Source of the DNA: Aeromonas aquatica
GTDB lineage: Bacteria; Pseudomonadota; Gammaproteobacteria; Enterobacterales; Aeromonadaceae
Direction of reading: 5' to 3'
DNA length: 64,000 nt
Assembly (NCBI RefSeq): GCF_000764655.1
Contig: NZ_JRGL01000007.1
Span: 62,001 to 126,000 of the forward strand
Program-made: the position numbers and the translations under genes
Shown here: one piece after another, positions 33,614 to 41,971 of the stretch
Layout of the letters: each line of letters starts with the position of its first letter
Numbering within the stretch: the first letter of the stretch is position 1
Notes under the pieces: model-generated
Told to the model about the DNA's origin: nothing
Seen by the model: the letters and a program-made list of their open reading frames with translations, nothing else
Database searches by the model: none

Positions 33614-33634
33614 TGTGATGCGAGCTGCATCACA
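33614..33634. promoter_or_regulatory. Inverted repeat between rpoE and nadB
   Basis: tgtgatgc-gagct-gcatcaca: eight-base perfect arms and a 5-nt spacer in the divergent gap, 44 bp before the nadB ATG. The size and symmetry suggest a dimeric regulator of nadB (for example an NAD-responsive repressor). It is not a CRP site: the TGTGA/TCACA halves are 11 nt apart, not 6. Confidence 0.5.
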
Positions 33635-33677
33635 ACCCCCCTTGGGCTACCATGGGGCCAGTTCTTAATCCAGGCCA

Positions 33678-35294
33678 ATGATACTTATGAAAGCAAGTGT
33701 TGAATACCTTTGCGACGTACTGATCATTGGCAGCGGTGCCGCCGGTCTGTCCCTCGCATTGCGATTGGCGGACCAGGCCAAAGTCCTGGTTCTGAGCAAG
33801 GGGCCCATCAGTGAGGGGGCCACTTTCTATGCGCAAGGAGGCATCGCTGCCGTGTTCGACGAGACCGACAGCATCGAATCCCACGTGAGCGATACGCTCA
33901 ACGCCGGCGCCGGGTTATGTGACCCGGCCGTGGTGGAGTTCACCGCCCGCAACGCCCGTGGATCCATCCAGTGGCTGATCCAGCAGGGGGTCCCCTTCGA
34001 TCAGGAAGAGGATGCCGAGGGCGAATCCCACTACCACCTGACCCGGGAAGGGGGTCACAGCCATCGCCGCATCTTCCACGCGGCCGATGCCACCGGCAAG
34101 GCGGTGCAGCTCACCCTGATCGATCAGGTGCGGGCCCACCCCAACATCCGGCTGATGGAGCGCTTCAACGCGGTGGATCTCATCACCACCCGCAAGCTGA
34201 ACCTGCCAGGCAACAAGGTGCTCGGCGCCTACGTCTGGAACCGCAACGTCGAACAGGTCGAGGTGATCCGCGCCCGCTTCGTGGCACTGGCCACCGGCGG
34301 CGCCTCCAAGGTGTATCAATACACCTCCAACCCGGACGTGAGTTCCGGCGATGGCATCGCCATGGCCTGGCGCGCCGGCTGTCGGGTGGCAAACCTGGAG
34401 TTCAACCAGTTTCACCCCACCAGCCTGTTCCACCCCGACGATCCCAACTTCCTGCTGACCGAGGCACTGCGCGGTGAGGGCGCCTATCTGCGCCGCCCCG
34501 ACGGCAGCCGCTTCATGCTGGACTTCGACGAACGCGCCGAGCTGGCACCGCGGGACATAGTCGCGCGCGCCATCGACCACGAGATGAAACGCCTCGGCGC
34601 CGACTGCATGTATCTGGACATCAGCCACAAGCCGGCGGACTTCATCATAAAACACTTCCCGACCATCTTTGAGCGCTGCCTCGCGGTCGGCATCGACATC
34701 ACCAAGGAGGCCATGCCCATCGTGCCGGCGGCGCACTACACCTGTGGCGGCGTGATGATAGACAACAACGGCCAGACCGACATCCCGGGTCTCTACGCCA
34801 TCGGCGAGGTGACCTATACCGGCCTGCACGGCGCCAACCGCATGGCGTCCAACTCGCTGCTGGAATGCGTGGTCTACGCCCATCAGGCGGGGGCCGACAT
34901 TCTGGCCAAGCTGCCCATGAGCGTGGAGCCGCCCAAGCTGCCAGCCTGGGACGAGAGCCAGGTAGACGACTCGGACGAGCAGGTAGTGATCCAGCACAAC
35001 TGGCACGAACTGCGGCTGATGATGTGGGACTACGTGGGGATAGTGCGCACCAACAAGCGTCTCGCCCGCGCCAAGCGCCGCATCGACCTGCTCAAGCAGG
35101 AGGTGCAGGAGTACTACGCGAACTTCCGGGTCTCCAACAACCTGCTGGAGCTGCGCAACCTGTTGCAAGTGGCCGAGCTCATCGTCAACTGCGCCCTGCA
35201 GCGCAAGGAGTCTCGGGGCCTGCACTACAATCTGGACTATCCGGACCTGCAGCCGGACTCCAAGCCAACGGTGCTGACCCCGGACAGGGATTGA
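33678..35294 (+). CDS. nadB: L-aspartate oxidase NadB
   Basis: FAD enzyme that oxidises aspartate to iminoaspartate, the first step of de novo NAD synthesis. 538 aa. FAD-binding [22 protein letters not shown], the active-site [12 protein letters not shown] and [15 protein letters not shown] are conserved. An in-frame ATG three codons later (33687) could be the start instead. It ends at a strong bidirectional terminator facing ygfX. Confidence 0.98.
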   Translation: MILMKASVEYLCDVLIIGSGAAGLSLALRLADQAKVLVLSKGPISEGATFYAQGGIAAVFDETDSIESHVSDTLNAGAGLCDPAVVEFTARNARGSIQWLIQQGVPFDQEEDAEGESHYHLTREGGHSHRRIFHAADATGKAVQLTLIDQVRAHPNIRLMERFNAVDLITTRKLNLPGNKVLGAYVWNRNVEQVEVIRARFVALATGGASKVYQYTSNPDVSSGDGIAMAWRAGCRVANLEFNQFHPTSLFHPDDPNFLLTEALRGEGAYLRRPDGSRFMLDFDERAELAPRDIVARAIDHEMKRLGADCMYLDISHKPADFIIKHFPTIFERCLAVGIDITKEAMPIVPAAHYTCGGVMIDNNGQTDIPGLYAIGEVTYTGLHGANRMASNSLLECVVYAHQAGADILAKLPMSVEPPKLPAWDESQVDDSDEQVVIQHNWHELRLMMWDYVGIVRTNKRLARAKRRIDLLKQEVQEYYANFRVSNNLLELRNLLQVAELIVNCALQRKESRGLHYNLDYPDLQPDSKPTVLTPDRD

Positions 35295-35316
35295 TCCTGC
35301 CCACTGCAAATGACCA

Positions 35317-35344
35317 AGTGAACCCCGCCCCGGCGGGGTTCACT
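35317..35344. terminator. Bidirectional terminator between nadB and ygfX
   Basis: A 13-bp perfect stem (agtgaaccccgcc / ggcggggttcact) with a 2-nt loop, followed by gttta on the plus strand, separates convergent genes. Confidence 0.88.
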
Positions 35345-35369
35345 GTTTATGGGCGACGGAACAATGTGG

Positions 35370-35777
35370 TCAGCGGGGCGGCGCGAGATGGATGGCGCGG
35401 GCCAGCAGGCGGTAGTGTGCCGGCGCCAGCGCATCGGAGAAGAGCCAGAGCTGGAGCCTTGGCCCCTCCCCCTGCAGTTGTAGCCAGAGCACACCGGGCA
35501 GGATGCGGCTGCGGGAACCCAGCCGGTAACGCTTCCCCTGCCATTCCAGCCATTCGCCATCCCAGATCAGCTCACCGCGAATGAGCATGACACGACGCCA
35601 GGCAAGCCAGAGGCCCGTCAGCCAGCAAGGCAGAAACAGCCCCCACTGCCAGCCCTGGATCAGGCTGGCGGTAGGCCAGAGCAGCAACAGAAACAGGAGG
35701 CACAGCAGGCAAAGTTGCTGGCGGGAGACGATAACGGGCATCTGAACCCGCGTCCGGGAAGCTGCGCCGTCAGTCAT
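35370..35777 (-). CDS. ygfX: YgfX (CptA)-like membrane protein
   Basis: 135-aa protein with two adjacent hydrophobic helices (CLLCLLFLLLLWPTASLI and WGLFLPCWLTGLWLAW) and a soluble C-terminal half rich in Trp and Leu. It matches the YgfX/CptA type by size, topology and its place right after sdhE. E. coli YgfX was reported as a toxin acting on FtsZ/MreB, with YgfY (SdhE) as partner, though SdhE is now known mainly as a flavinylation factor. The start is the ATG 32 bp after the sdhE stop. Confidence 0.8.
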   Translation of the reverse strand: MTDGAASRTRVQMPVIVSRQQLCLLCLLFLLLLWPTASLIQGWQWGLFLPCWLTGLWLAWRRVMLIRGELIWDGEWLEWQGKRYRLGSRSRILPGVLWLQLQGEGPRLQLWLFSDALAPAHYRLLARAIHLAPPR

Positions 35778-35809
35778 GATGGCCCTGGGTGCGCGTCAGG
35801 TGCGAAGCA

Positions 35810-36079
35810 TTAGCGCAGATTGTCGTGACGGGCCTGGTTACGTTCCAGGATCAGCGGGATCATGGCGGCGAAGGCGGGATCTTCCGGCACGCCGTGGCCC
35901 ATGCTCCAGCGGAACAAATCCGGATCCTCGCACGCCAGCAGGCGGATGAAGGTCTGCTGCTGCTCGTCGCTCAGGCTGTCGAACTCGTGTTCAAGAAAAG
36001 GCATAAAGATCACATCCAGCTCGAGCATGCCGCGACGGCAGGCCCATTTCAGGCGGGACTTTTCAATTGGGCTCAACAT
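35810..36079 (-). CDS. sdhE: FAD assembly factor SdhE
   Basis: Small protein that helps attach FAD covalently to succinate dehydrogenase SdhA. 89 aa, with the family signature KWACRRGMLELDVIFMPFLE including the RGxxE motif. AGGAGAGTT precedes the ATG; a 20-codon upstream extension is unsupported. It is transcribed with ygfX and divergent from ygfZ, as in E. coli. Confidence 0.96.
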   Translation of the reverse strand: MLSPIEKSRLKWACRRGMLELDVIFMPFLEHEFDSLSDEQQQTFIRLLACEDPDLFRWSMGHGVPEDPAFAAMIPLILERNQARHDNLR

Positions 36080-36105
36080 GGAACTCTCCTTACAAAGACG
36101 CGGGA

Positions 36106-36135
36106 ATGGTAGCAGCTGGATTTTCCGGCTGACAA
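36106..36135 (-). promoter_or_regulatory. Probable sigma-70 promoter of sdhE-ygfX
   Basis: On the minus strand TTGTCA, an 18-bp spacer and TACCAT lie about 27 bp before the sdhE start. Confidence 0.5.
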
Positions 36136-36192
36136 ACATTCCTTACGTCTTTACCATGCAGGTCACATACTTTCTGTCTCTGGAATACCATC

Positions 36193-37104
36193 GTGAGCCT
36201 GCTGACCCCTGTTTTTCCTGCCGAGCCAACCCTTTTCCCCCTGACGGATCTCGCCATCACCAGCCTCACCGGTCAGGACCGCGCCAAGTATCTGCAAGGC
36301 CAGGTCACCTGTGACGTCAATGCGCTGCTACCGGGCCAGAGCAGCCTGGGAGGTCATTGCGATCCCAAGGGCAAGTTGTGGAGCGATTTTCGCCTGCTCT
36401 GCCTGGAGGATCGCCTGCTGCTGCTGACCAAGCCCTCGGTGCTGGTGCACCAGCTGCCGGAGCTCAAGAAGTTTGCGGTGTTCGCCAAGGTCGAGATCGG
36501 CGAGAACCACGGTCAGGCGGTCGGGGTGGCCGGTCAGGGCACGGACGGCTGGGTTGCGACGCGTTTTGGCTTGTCACAGACGGCGCTGATCGAAGGCGGC
36601 ATGGCGGTGCGGGTCGAGGCGGATCGCTGGCTGCTGGTGAGCGAGCAGCCCCTCGCCATCGACTTGCCGGCCGGCAACGAGTCACTCTGGTGGGGGCTGG
36701 AGATCAAGGCGGGCATGCCGCATATGGAGGCGGTGCATCAGGGGGAATACATTCCCCAGATGTTGAACCTGCAGGCGCTGGATGGCATCAGCTTCACCAA
36801 GGGCTGCTACATGGGGCAGGAGATCGTGGCCCGCGCCAAGTATCGTGGCGCCAACAACCGCGCCCTGTTCGTGCTGGCCGGGCAGGCCAATGCCCCCGTC
36901 GCCAGCGGCGATCCCCTGGAGATCCGCCTCGGTGACAACTGGCGCCGCAGTGGCATGGTGCTCAACGCCTGGCAGCAGGAGGGACAGCTGTGGCTCACCG
37001 CCGTGCTGCCCAAGGATACCGAGGCCGACGCCCAGTTCCGTCTCAAGCAGGACGAAGGCTCCAGCCTCGGCCTGCAGCCCCTGCCCTATCCCCTGATCGA
37101 CTGA
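36193..37104 (+). CDS. ygfZ: tRNA-modifying / Fe-S protein YgfZ
   Basis: Folate-binding GcvT-like protein needed for function of some Fe-S enzymes such as MiaB. 303 aa, with the hallmark KGCYMGQEIVARAKYRG holding the conserved Cys. The start codon is GTG, with homology from SLLTPVFPAEPTLFPL. It is divergent from sdhE, sharing a 113-bp regulatory gap. Confidence 0.94.
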   Translation: MSLLTPVFPAEPTLFPLTDLAITSLTGQDRAKYLQGQVTCDVNALLPGQSSLGGHCDPKGKLWSDFRLLCLEDRLLLLTKPSVLVHQLPELKKFAVFAKVEIGENHGQAVGVAGQGTDGWVATRFGLSQTALIEGGMAVRVEADRWLLVSEQPLAIDLPAGNESLWWGLEIKAGMPHMEAVHQGEYIPQMLNLQALDGISFTKGCYMGQEIVARAKYRGANNRALFVLAGQANAPVASGDPLEIRLGDNWRRSGMVLNAWQQEGQLWLTAVLPKDTEADAQFRLKQDEGSSLGLQPLPYPLID

Positions 37105-37108
37105 TCCC

Positions 37109-37128
37109 CGATCGGCGGATGCCGATCG
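37109..37128. terminator. Short hairpin between convergent ygfZ and lysR gene
   Basis: cgatcggc / gccgatcg with a 4-nt loop. There is no T-run, so termination is uncertain. Confidence 0.4.
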
Positions 37129-38010
37129 CTAACGAGGCACCCGCGCCAGCAGTGCCTCTTTCAGCCAGCGCCCCGCCAGCCCCAGCGGGCGGGCGCGATG
37201 CCACTGCAACTCCAACCCCAGCTCCTGGCTTGAGAGAAAGTCGGGGGTCAGTATCACCACCTCCCCCCTGGCCAGGGGCCGATGCAGCAAGAAATCGGGG
37301 ACGGCCGACCAGCCCAACCCCAGTTTTACCAGCTCCAGGATGCCCAGATCCCCCTCGACCCACCACACCTGGGACGAGAGGCGGAAGCGATGGCGCTCCG
37401 TCCCCTCCCGTCGTCCCGTCACCATCAGCTGGCGAGCCCCTTGCAGGTCGCTCTCCCGCAGCGGCGCCTTGTGGGCCAGCGGGTGATCCGGGGAGACCAC
37501 CAGCGGCATGCTGACGACCCCGAGGGAGCGCGCGACTATCTCCCGCTCCGGCTGCTCCTTCTGGTAGCTGATGCCAAGCTGGGCGCGGCCGCTCTTGAGC
37601 AGTTCGGTCACGTCCTCCATCAGCGGGAACAGCAGCTCCAGCTCCACCGTCGGGTAACGGGTGGCGAACTCCTCCAGCAAAGAGCCGAGCCAGGGAAGAT
37701 GGGAGTCGTCGTCGATGGCCAGGGTGAGCCGGGATTCGATGCCGGTGGCCAGCTCCCCGGCAATCGCCTGCAGCCGCTCACTCTGGGCCAGCAGTATACC
37801 GGCCTCCTGGCTGATGCGGGCCCCCGCCTCGGTCAACACGGGATAGCGGCCGGTGCGATCGAACAGCTCCAGCCCGAGATCGATCTCCAGGTTGGCGATG
37901 GCAGTGCTGACCACCGACTGCGCCTTGCCCAGCTTGCGCGCCGCCGCCGAGAAGGAGCCGGTTTGTGCCGCCGCCAGCAGCGCCTTGAGTTGTTCCAGAG
38001 AGGGGTTCAT
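37129..38010 (-). CDS. LysR-family transcriptional regulator
   Basis: 293 aa from MNPSLEQLKALLAAAQTGSF. The N-terminal winged helix-turn-helix (FSAAARKLGKAQSVVSTAIANLEIDLGLELFDR) and the C-terminal substrate-binding domain are typical. It is divergent from a PACE-type transporter, and LysR regulators next to PACE genes control them (AceR-AceI in Acinetobacter). An in-frame upstream ATG 12 codons earlier is possible. The ligand is unknown; by analogy a diamine or cationic biocide. Confidence 0.88.
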   Translation of the reverse strand: MNPSLEQLKALLAAAQTGSFSAAARKLGKAQSVVSTAIANLEIDLGLELFDRTGRYPVLTEAGARISQEAGILLAQSERLQAIAGELATGIESRLTLAIDDDSHLPWLGSLLEEFATRYPTVELELLFPLMEDVTELLKSGRAQLGISYQKEQPEREIVARSLGVVSMPLVVSPDHPLAHKAPLRESDLQGARQLMVTGRREGTERHRFRLSSQVWWVEGDLGILELVKLGLGWSAVPDFLLHRPLARGEVVILTPDFLSSQELGLELQWHRARPLGLAGRWLKEALLARVPR

Positions 38011-38044
38011 CGGCCTGTTCCTGTCATTGGTGGGCGTTCTATCC

Positions 38045-38079
38045 ATCTATTTTAGCGATAGATACTAACGTGAATCTAT
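38045..38079. promoter_or_regulatory. Probable LysR operator
   Basis: Perfect repeat atctat-tttagcg-atagat (38045-38063) plus a third atctat half-site at 38074-38079 in the divergent LysR/PACE gap. The phased half-sites fit LysR binding (recognition plus activation site). Confidence 0.65.
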
Positions 38080-38140
38080 CCAATATAAGCGGTACATTGA
38101 CCGCCATAGAGATTCAGCCATCAAGTAAAGGAGACTGAAG

Positions 38141-38578
38141 ATGCGTAATACTCGTGATCGTCTGCGCCATGCCATTGGCTTCGAACTCATTGGCCTGCTG
38201 ATCGCGGCCCCGCTGGCAAGCTGGGTCACCGGCGTCGGCCTCAATCACATGGGCCCGCTGGCCCTGTTCTTCTCGGTGGTCGCCACCGTCTGGAACTATG
38301 TCTACAACATCGGGGTGGACAAGCTGCTGCTGCGCTACCAGGGCCATACCCACAAGACGCTGTGGCAACGGGTGCTGCATACCTTCGGCTTCGAGGGGGG
38401 CCTGCTGATCGTCGCCCTGCCGGTGATGTCCTGGTGGCTCAACATCGGCCTGCTGGAGGCGCTGGTGCTGGATCTGGGCTTCGTGCTGTTCTATCTGGTT
38501 TATGCCTTCGTCTACAACTGGAGCTATGACAAGCTGTTCCCCATCCCGGCTCGGGTGCAGCAGAACGCACTGGGTTAA
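38141..38578 (+). CDS. PACE-family efflux transporter (AceI-like)
   Basis: 145-aa membrane protein with four hydrophobic helices arranged as two tandem bacterial-transmembrane-pair repeats. Each has the family's RxxH..GFE start (LRHAIGFELIGLLIAAPL and LHTFGFEGGLLIVALPV) and N-Y.YN end (WNYVYNIGVDKLLL and YNWSYDKLFP). PACE proteins export chlorhexidine, acriflavine and short diamines. A strong AAGGAGA Shine-Dalgarno precedes it. The substrate here is inferred. Confidence 0.9.
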   Translation: MRNTRDRLRHAIGFELIGLLIAAPLASWVTGVGLNHMGPLALFFSVVATVWNYVYNIGVDKLLLRYQGHTHKTLWQRVLHTFGFEGGLLIVALPVMSWWLNIGLLEALVLDLGFVLFYLVYAFVYNWSYDKLFPIPARVQQNALG

Positions 38579-38608
38579 ACGATAGAAAGAAGTGATAAGT
38601 CATGCGAG

Positions 38609-38637
38609 GCACCATCATGCGAGAGACATGATGGTGC
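38609..38637 (+). terminator. Hairpin downstream of the PACE gene
   Basis: An 11-bp perfect stem gcaccatcatg / catgatggtgc with a 7-nt loop but no T-run. It may be a factor-dependent terminator or mRNA-stabilising element. Confidence 0.5.
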
Positions 38638-38669
38638 TGGGAGGACAAGGCGCCGGGCCTGCCGGGCGA

Positions 38670-39011
38670 TCAGGCTTGCGCCTTCACCTCTTCGGCCGGG
38701 GCTTCTGCCTCGGCTGACTCTTGGGCCAGCAGGGCCTCGAGTTTGCTCTGGTACTGGTTCAGCATGCGCTGGGCCGCCACCATATCCCCCTTGTGCAGAC
38801 GCTCGAACAGATGGTGTTGCACCACGCCGTTGAGATACTCCACCGTGACAGGTTGATCCAGGGTAGCCAGCAGCTCCTCTTTTTCCAGCTCGGCATTGAT
38901 TTCATCGGCACTGGTACGCAGCAGACCGGCCAGTTGCACCAGCATACGGCGCTCACCTTCGCGCAACAGGCTCAACATGCGGTTTCTCTGCTGCTCATTC
39001 TGTTGGGTCAT
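38670..39011 (-). CDS. Unknown helical cytoplasmic protein
   Basis: 113 aa from MTQQNEQQRNRMLSLLREGE. I do not recognise the family. It is predicted mostly helical and highly charged, with Gln/Glu-rich stretches, a probable coiled coil near QRMLNQYQSKLEALLAQ, an acidic Ala/Glu-rich tail, no signal peptide and no membrane segment. The start is chosen for AAGGA seven bases upstream; the in-frame ATG nine codons earlier lacks one. It is divergent from cutA-dsbD. Confidence 0.75.
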   Translation of the reverse strand: MTQQNEQQRNRMLSLLREGERRMLVQLAGLLRTSADEINAELEKEELLATLDQPVTVEYLNGVVQHHLFERLHKGDMVAAQRMLNQYQSKLEALLAQESAEAEAPAEEVKAQA

Positions 39012-39205
39012 ACATTTCCTTACGTCGAATGGGAACAAGCCCGCTCATTCTGCCCTGTCCTTTTCACAGCGTCTATCTCGGGCGCATCACTTATTTGGCG
39101 GCTTGGCAGGACATGCACGGCGGGTGCTATTTATGCGGCCCCTAGGGTATAGTAGCCTCTGGTTTATGGGTCTGTTTCAGCCCATTCTGACGAGATTTTC
39201 ACGCC

Positions 39206-39523
39206 ATGACCGACGCTATTTTGGTGCTATGCACCTGCCCGGATGAAGCCAGTGCGGATCGCATCTGCGAACAGCTGCTGACCGAACACCTCGCCGCCTG
39301 TATCAATCAGCTGCCGGGGCTCACCTCCGTCTATCGCTGGCAAGGCAAGATTGAACGCAGTCGTGAAATCCAGCTCATCATCAAGTCGAGGAGCGGGCTG
39401 TTCGAGCCCTTGCGCCGGTGCATTCTCGATCATCATCCCTATGAGGTGCCGGAGATCCTGGCGCTGTCCGTCAGCCAGGGTCATCAGCCCTATCTCGACT
39501 GGTTAACACAGGAGACCTCATGA
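39206..39523 (+). CDS. cutA: Divalent-cation tolerance protein CutA
   Basis: 105-aa trimeric protein of the PII-like CutA1 family, historically linked to copper tolerance; the molecular role is unclear. The conserved LAACINQLPGLTSVYRWQGK and HPYEVPEILAL segments are present. It overlaps dsbD by 4 bp (ATGA), the same arrangement as E. coli cutA-dsbD. Confidence 0.96.
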   Translation: MTDAILVLCTCPDEASADRICEQLLTEHLAACINQLPGLTSVYRWQGKIERSREIQLIIKSRSGLFEPLRRCILDHHPYEVPEILALSVSQGHQPYLDWLTQETS

Positions 39524-41304
39524 CCTTGCCACGCCTGCTCTCCCCTCTGCTGCTCCTGCTCAGCCTGCTGGCGTCCCCCGTGCACGCCAGCGGCAACGAT
39601 CTGCTCGCCAGCCTCGGCATCGCGACCGGTGCCCAGCCCACGTTTCTGACCGTCGACGAGGCCTTCGTGCTGGACAGCGAGCAGCGAGGGGACAAACTGC
39701 TGCTGACCCTGCGCATCGCCGATGGCTACTATCTCTATCGCCATCGCTTCAGCTTCAAGGGGGAGAACCTCGCCTTCCGCGAGCCCGAGCTGCCCACCGG
39801 GACCGAGCACCAGGACGATTTCTTCGGCAAGACCCGGGTCTTCTACCAGGAAGTGCAGATCCCGCTCACCCTGACCGAGGTGGGCCAAGCCGCCAGCATC
39901 AAGATCAGCTATCAGGGCTGCACCGATGGCCTCTGCTACCCGCCCACCGACAAACAGATTGCGGTGCAACCCCTGGTCGCGGCGCAGTCCGCTGGCGAGG
40001 CGGCAGCGGCGGCGAGTTCAGAAACGGCCGCCACCCCGGCCAGCAGCCAACAGGATCAGCTGGCCGCCGCCCTCGGCAGCCAGGGCTTCTGGCTCAATAT
40101 CGCCGCCTTCTTCGCACTGGGGCTGGGGCTCGCCTTCACCCCCTGCGTCTTCCCCATGTACCCCATACTGACCGGCATCATCGCCGGTGCCGGCCAGCAT
40201 CTCTCCACCCGCCGCGCCTTCCTGCTCTCCTTCGTCTATGTGCAGGGGATGGCGGTCACCTACACCCTGCTCGGGCTGGTGGTCGCCTCGGCGGGCCTGA
40301 AGTTCCAGGCGGCGCTGCAGCACCCCTATGTGCTGATCGGCCTCTCCGTGATGTTCGTGCTGCTCGCCCTCTCCATGTTCGGGCTCTACAGCCTGCAACT
40401 GCCGAGCAGCCTGCAGACCCGGATCGTAGGCCTGTCCAACCGCCAGCAGAGCGGCTCCGTGGTAGGGGTCGCCATCATGGGGATGATCTCCGGCCTGGTC
40501 TGCTCCCCCTGTACCACGGCGCCGCTCTCTGGCGCCCTCATCTACGTGGCCCAGAGCGGCGATCTCTGGCTCGGCGGCGCGGCCCTCTATGCGCTGTCAC
40601 TCGGCATGGGGCTGCCACTGCTACTGCTCGGCACCTCGGGAGGCAAGCTGCTGCCCAGGGCTGGCGCCTGGATGGATGTGATCAAGCAACTGTTCGGTTT
40701 TGCGCTGCTGGCGGTGCCCGTGCTGCTGCTCTCGCGGCTGTGGGGCGATCAGATCACCAACCTGGTCTGGCTGGGCTGGGGTCTGGCGCTGTGCGCCTAC
40801 CTCTATCACCACAACCAGCACAGGCCCCATTCGGTAGGCCGGAGTCTGTGCGGCTTCACCCTCTTGCTGGTGATGATAGGGACCGTGGTAGTGGGCAAGG
40901 AGCTGCTGTTGCCGGCGCCAGGGGTCAGTGCCAACACCCAGACCCAGACGCCCCAATTCACCCGCATCAAGACTCTCGACGATCTCAAGAGCCAGCTCAC
41001 CGCCGCCCGTGGCAAACCGGTGTTGCTGGATCTCTATGCCGATTGGTGCGTGGCCTGCAAGGAGTTCGAACACAAGACCTTCAGCGACCCCGCCGTGCGG
41101 GCACGCTTCGCCGACATGGTGCTGCTGCAGGCGGATGTCACCGCCAACGACGATGCCGATGTCGATCTGCTCAACGGCCTGAACGTGCTGGGACTGCCGA
41201 CCCTGATCTTCTTCGACAGTGCCGGCAATGAGGTAAGCGGCCAGCGGGTGACCGGCTTCATGGGGCCGACCGAGTTCCTCGGTCATCTGGACAAGCTGCG
41301 CTAA
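39520..41304 (+). CDS. dsbD: Thiol:disulfide interchange protein DsbD
   Basis: Carries electrons from cytoplasmic thioredoxin to periplasmic DsbC, DsbG and CcmG. 594 aa: signal peptide (LLLLLSLLASPVHA), periplasmic alpha domain with the Cys pair in CTDGLCYPP, eight-helix membrane core with Cys in FTPCVFPM and SPCTTAPLSG, and a C-terminal thioredoxin-like domain with ADWCVACKEFE. Coupled to cutA. Confidence 0.97.
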   Translation: MTLPRLLSPLLLLLSLLASPVHASGNDLLASLGIATGAQPTFLTVDEAFVLDSEQRGDKLLLTLRIADGYYLYRHRFSFKGENLAFREPELPTGTEHQDDFFGKTRVFYQEVQIPLTLTEVGQAASIKISYQGCTDGLCYPPTDKQIAVQPLVAAQSAGEAAAAASSETAATPASSQQDQLAAALGSQGFWLNIAAFFALGLGLAFTPCVFPMYPILTGIIAGAGQHLSTRRAFLLSFVYVQGMAVTYTLLGLVVASAGLKFQAALQHPYVLIGLSVMFVLLALSMFGLYSLQLPSSLQTRIVGLSNRQQSGSVVGVAIMGMISGLVCSPCTTAPLSGALIYVAQSGDLWLGGAALYALSLGMGLPLLLLGTSGGKLLPRAGAWMDVIKQLFGFALLAVPVLLLSRLWGDQITNLVWLGWGLALCAYLYHHNQHRPHSVGRSLCGFTLLLVMIGTVVVGKELLLPAPGVSANTQTQTPQFTRIKTLDDLKSQLTAARGKPVLLDLYADWCVACKEFEHKTFSDPAVRARFADMVLLQADVTANDDADVDLLNGLNVLGLPTLIFFDSAGNEVSGQRVTGFMGPTEFLGHLDKLR

Positions 41305-41335
41305 GACTTCGGCTCGGGGCCGCAGCCCCGGGCCT

Positions 41336-41358
41336 GCCGCGATCGGCGGCTGATTTTT
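41336..41358 (+). terminator. Weak terminator after dsbD
   Basis: gccgc / gcggc short stem followed by tgattttt; a second GC-rich hairpin (cggggc-cgca-gccccg) lies just upstream. Confidence 0.45.
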
Positions 41359-41432
41359 CTGACCATCCCTTGTATCTGCGAGACGCCGTGGCAAACTTTG
41401 CCCTTTCCCGTCTCGCATCATCCGGAGTTTTG

Positions 41433-41873
41433 ATGAAAAAGTGGTTCATCCCCCTGCTGGCCTGCTGGCTTTATGGCTGCGATGCAGGTCCAGGTGAAGA
41501 GGCGATCCAGACTCAGGTCACCGCCAGACTCCAGGCAGACACAGACGCCAACCTGTTTGAGATCAGCGACTTCGCCGTGCTCGGCAAGGAGGAGCGGATG
41601 GAGGGCGTCTATCTGGTGAAGGTGGGCTACCAACTGCACTTCAAGCAGAGTCTGGATCAGCTGCAGATCCTGCAGGATGAAGACCTGATCTACGACAGGG
41701 TGGGCCCCTTCCAGCAAGAGATGGGGCTGATGGAGCTGGAGCGCAAATACGGCGAATTCGAGGCCGGCCAGGCGCTGGCCCAGGAGACCGAAGTCTGGAT
41801 GATGAAGACCGAACAGGGTTGGCGCCTCGCCGAGCCAGGCCAGACGCAAGCACCGGACTCCCCCGCCTCCTGA
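41433..41873 (+). CDS. Unknown small lipoprotein
   Basis: 146 aa. The N-terminus MKKWFIPLLACWLYGCDAG is a lipoprotein signal with a likely lipidated Cys near residue 16. The mature part is acidic (LFEISDFAVLGKEERMEGVYLVKVGYQLHF), ends in a Pro/Ser-rich tail, and resembles no family I can name. GGAG lies about 7 bases before the ATG. It is 128 bp after dsbD and may be separately transcribed. Confidence 0.75.
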   Translation: MKKWFIPLLACWLYGCDAGPGEEAIQTQVTARLQADTDANLFEISDFAVLGKEERMEGVYLVKVGYQLHFKQSLDQLQILQDEDLIYDRVGPFQQEMGLMELERKYGEFEAGQALAQETEVWMMKTEQGWRLAEPGQTQAPDSPAS

Positions 41874-41971
41874 TTGCCTCGGGGCCTGGCAGCGCCTGGC
41901 CCCGACACCATCCCTTTGCGACCCATCCCTTGCCGCTTTAACCCGGCACCTCCCAGGCGCCGGTCAAGTCC

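Noticed and set aside
33614-33634. CRP binding site
   Set aside because: The TGTGA and TCACA halves are 11 nt apart instead of 6, so the spacing does not fit CRP.
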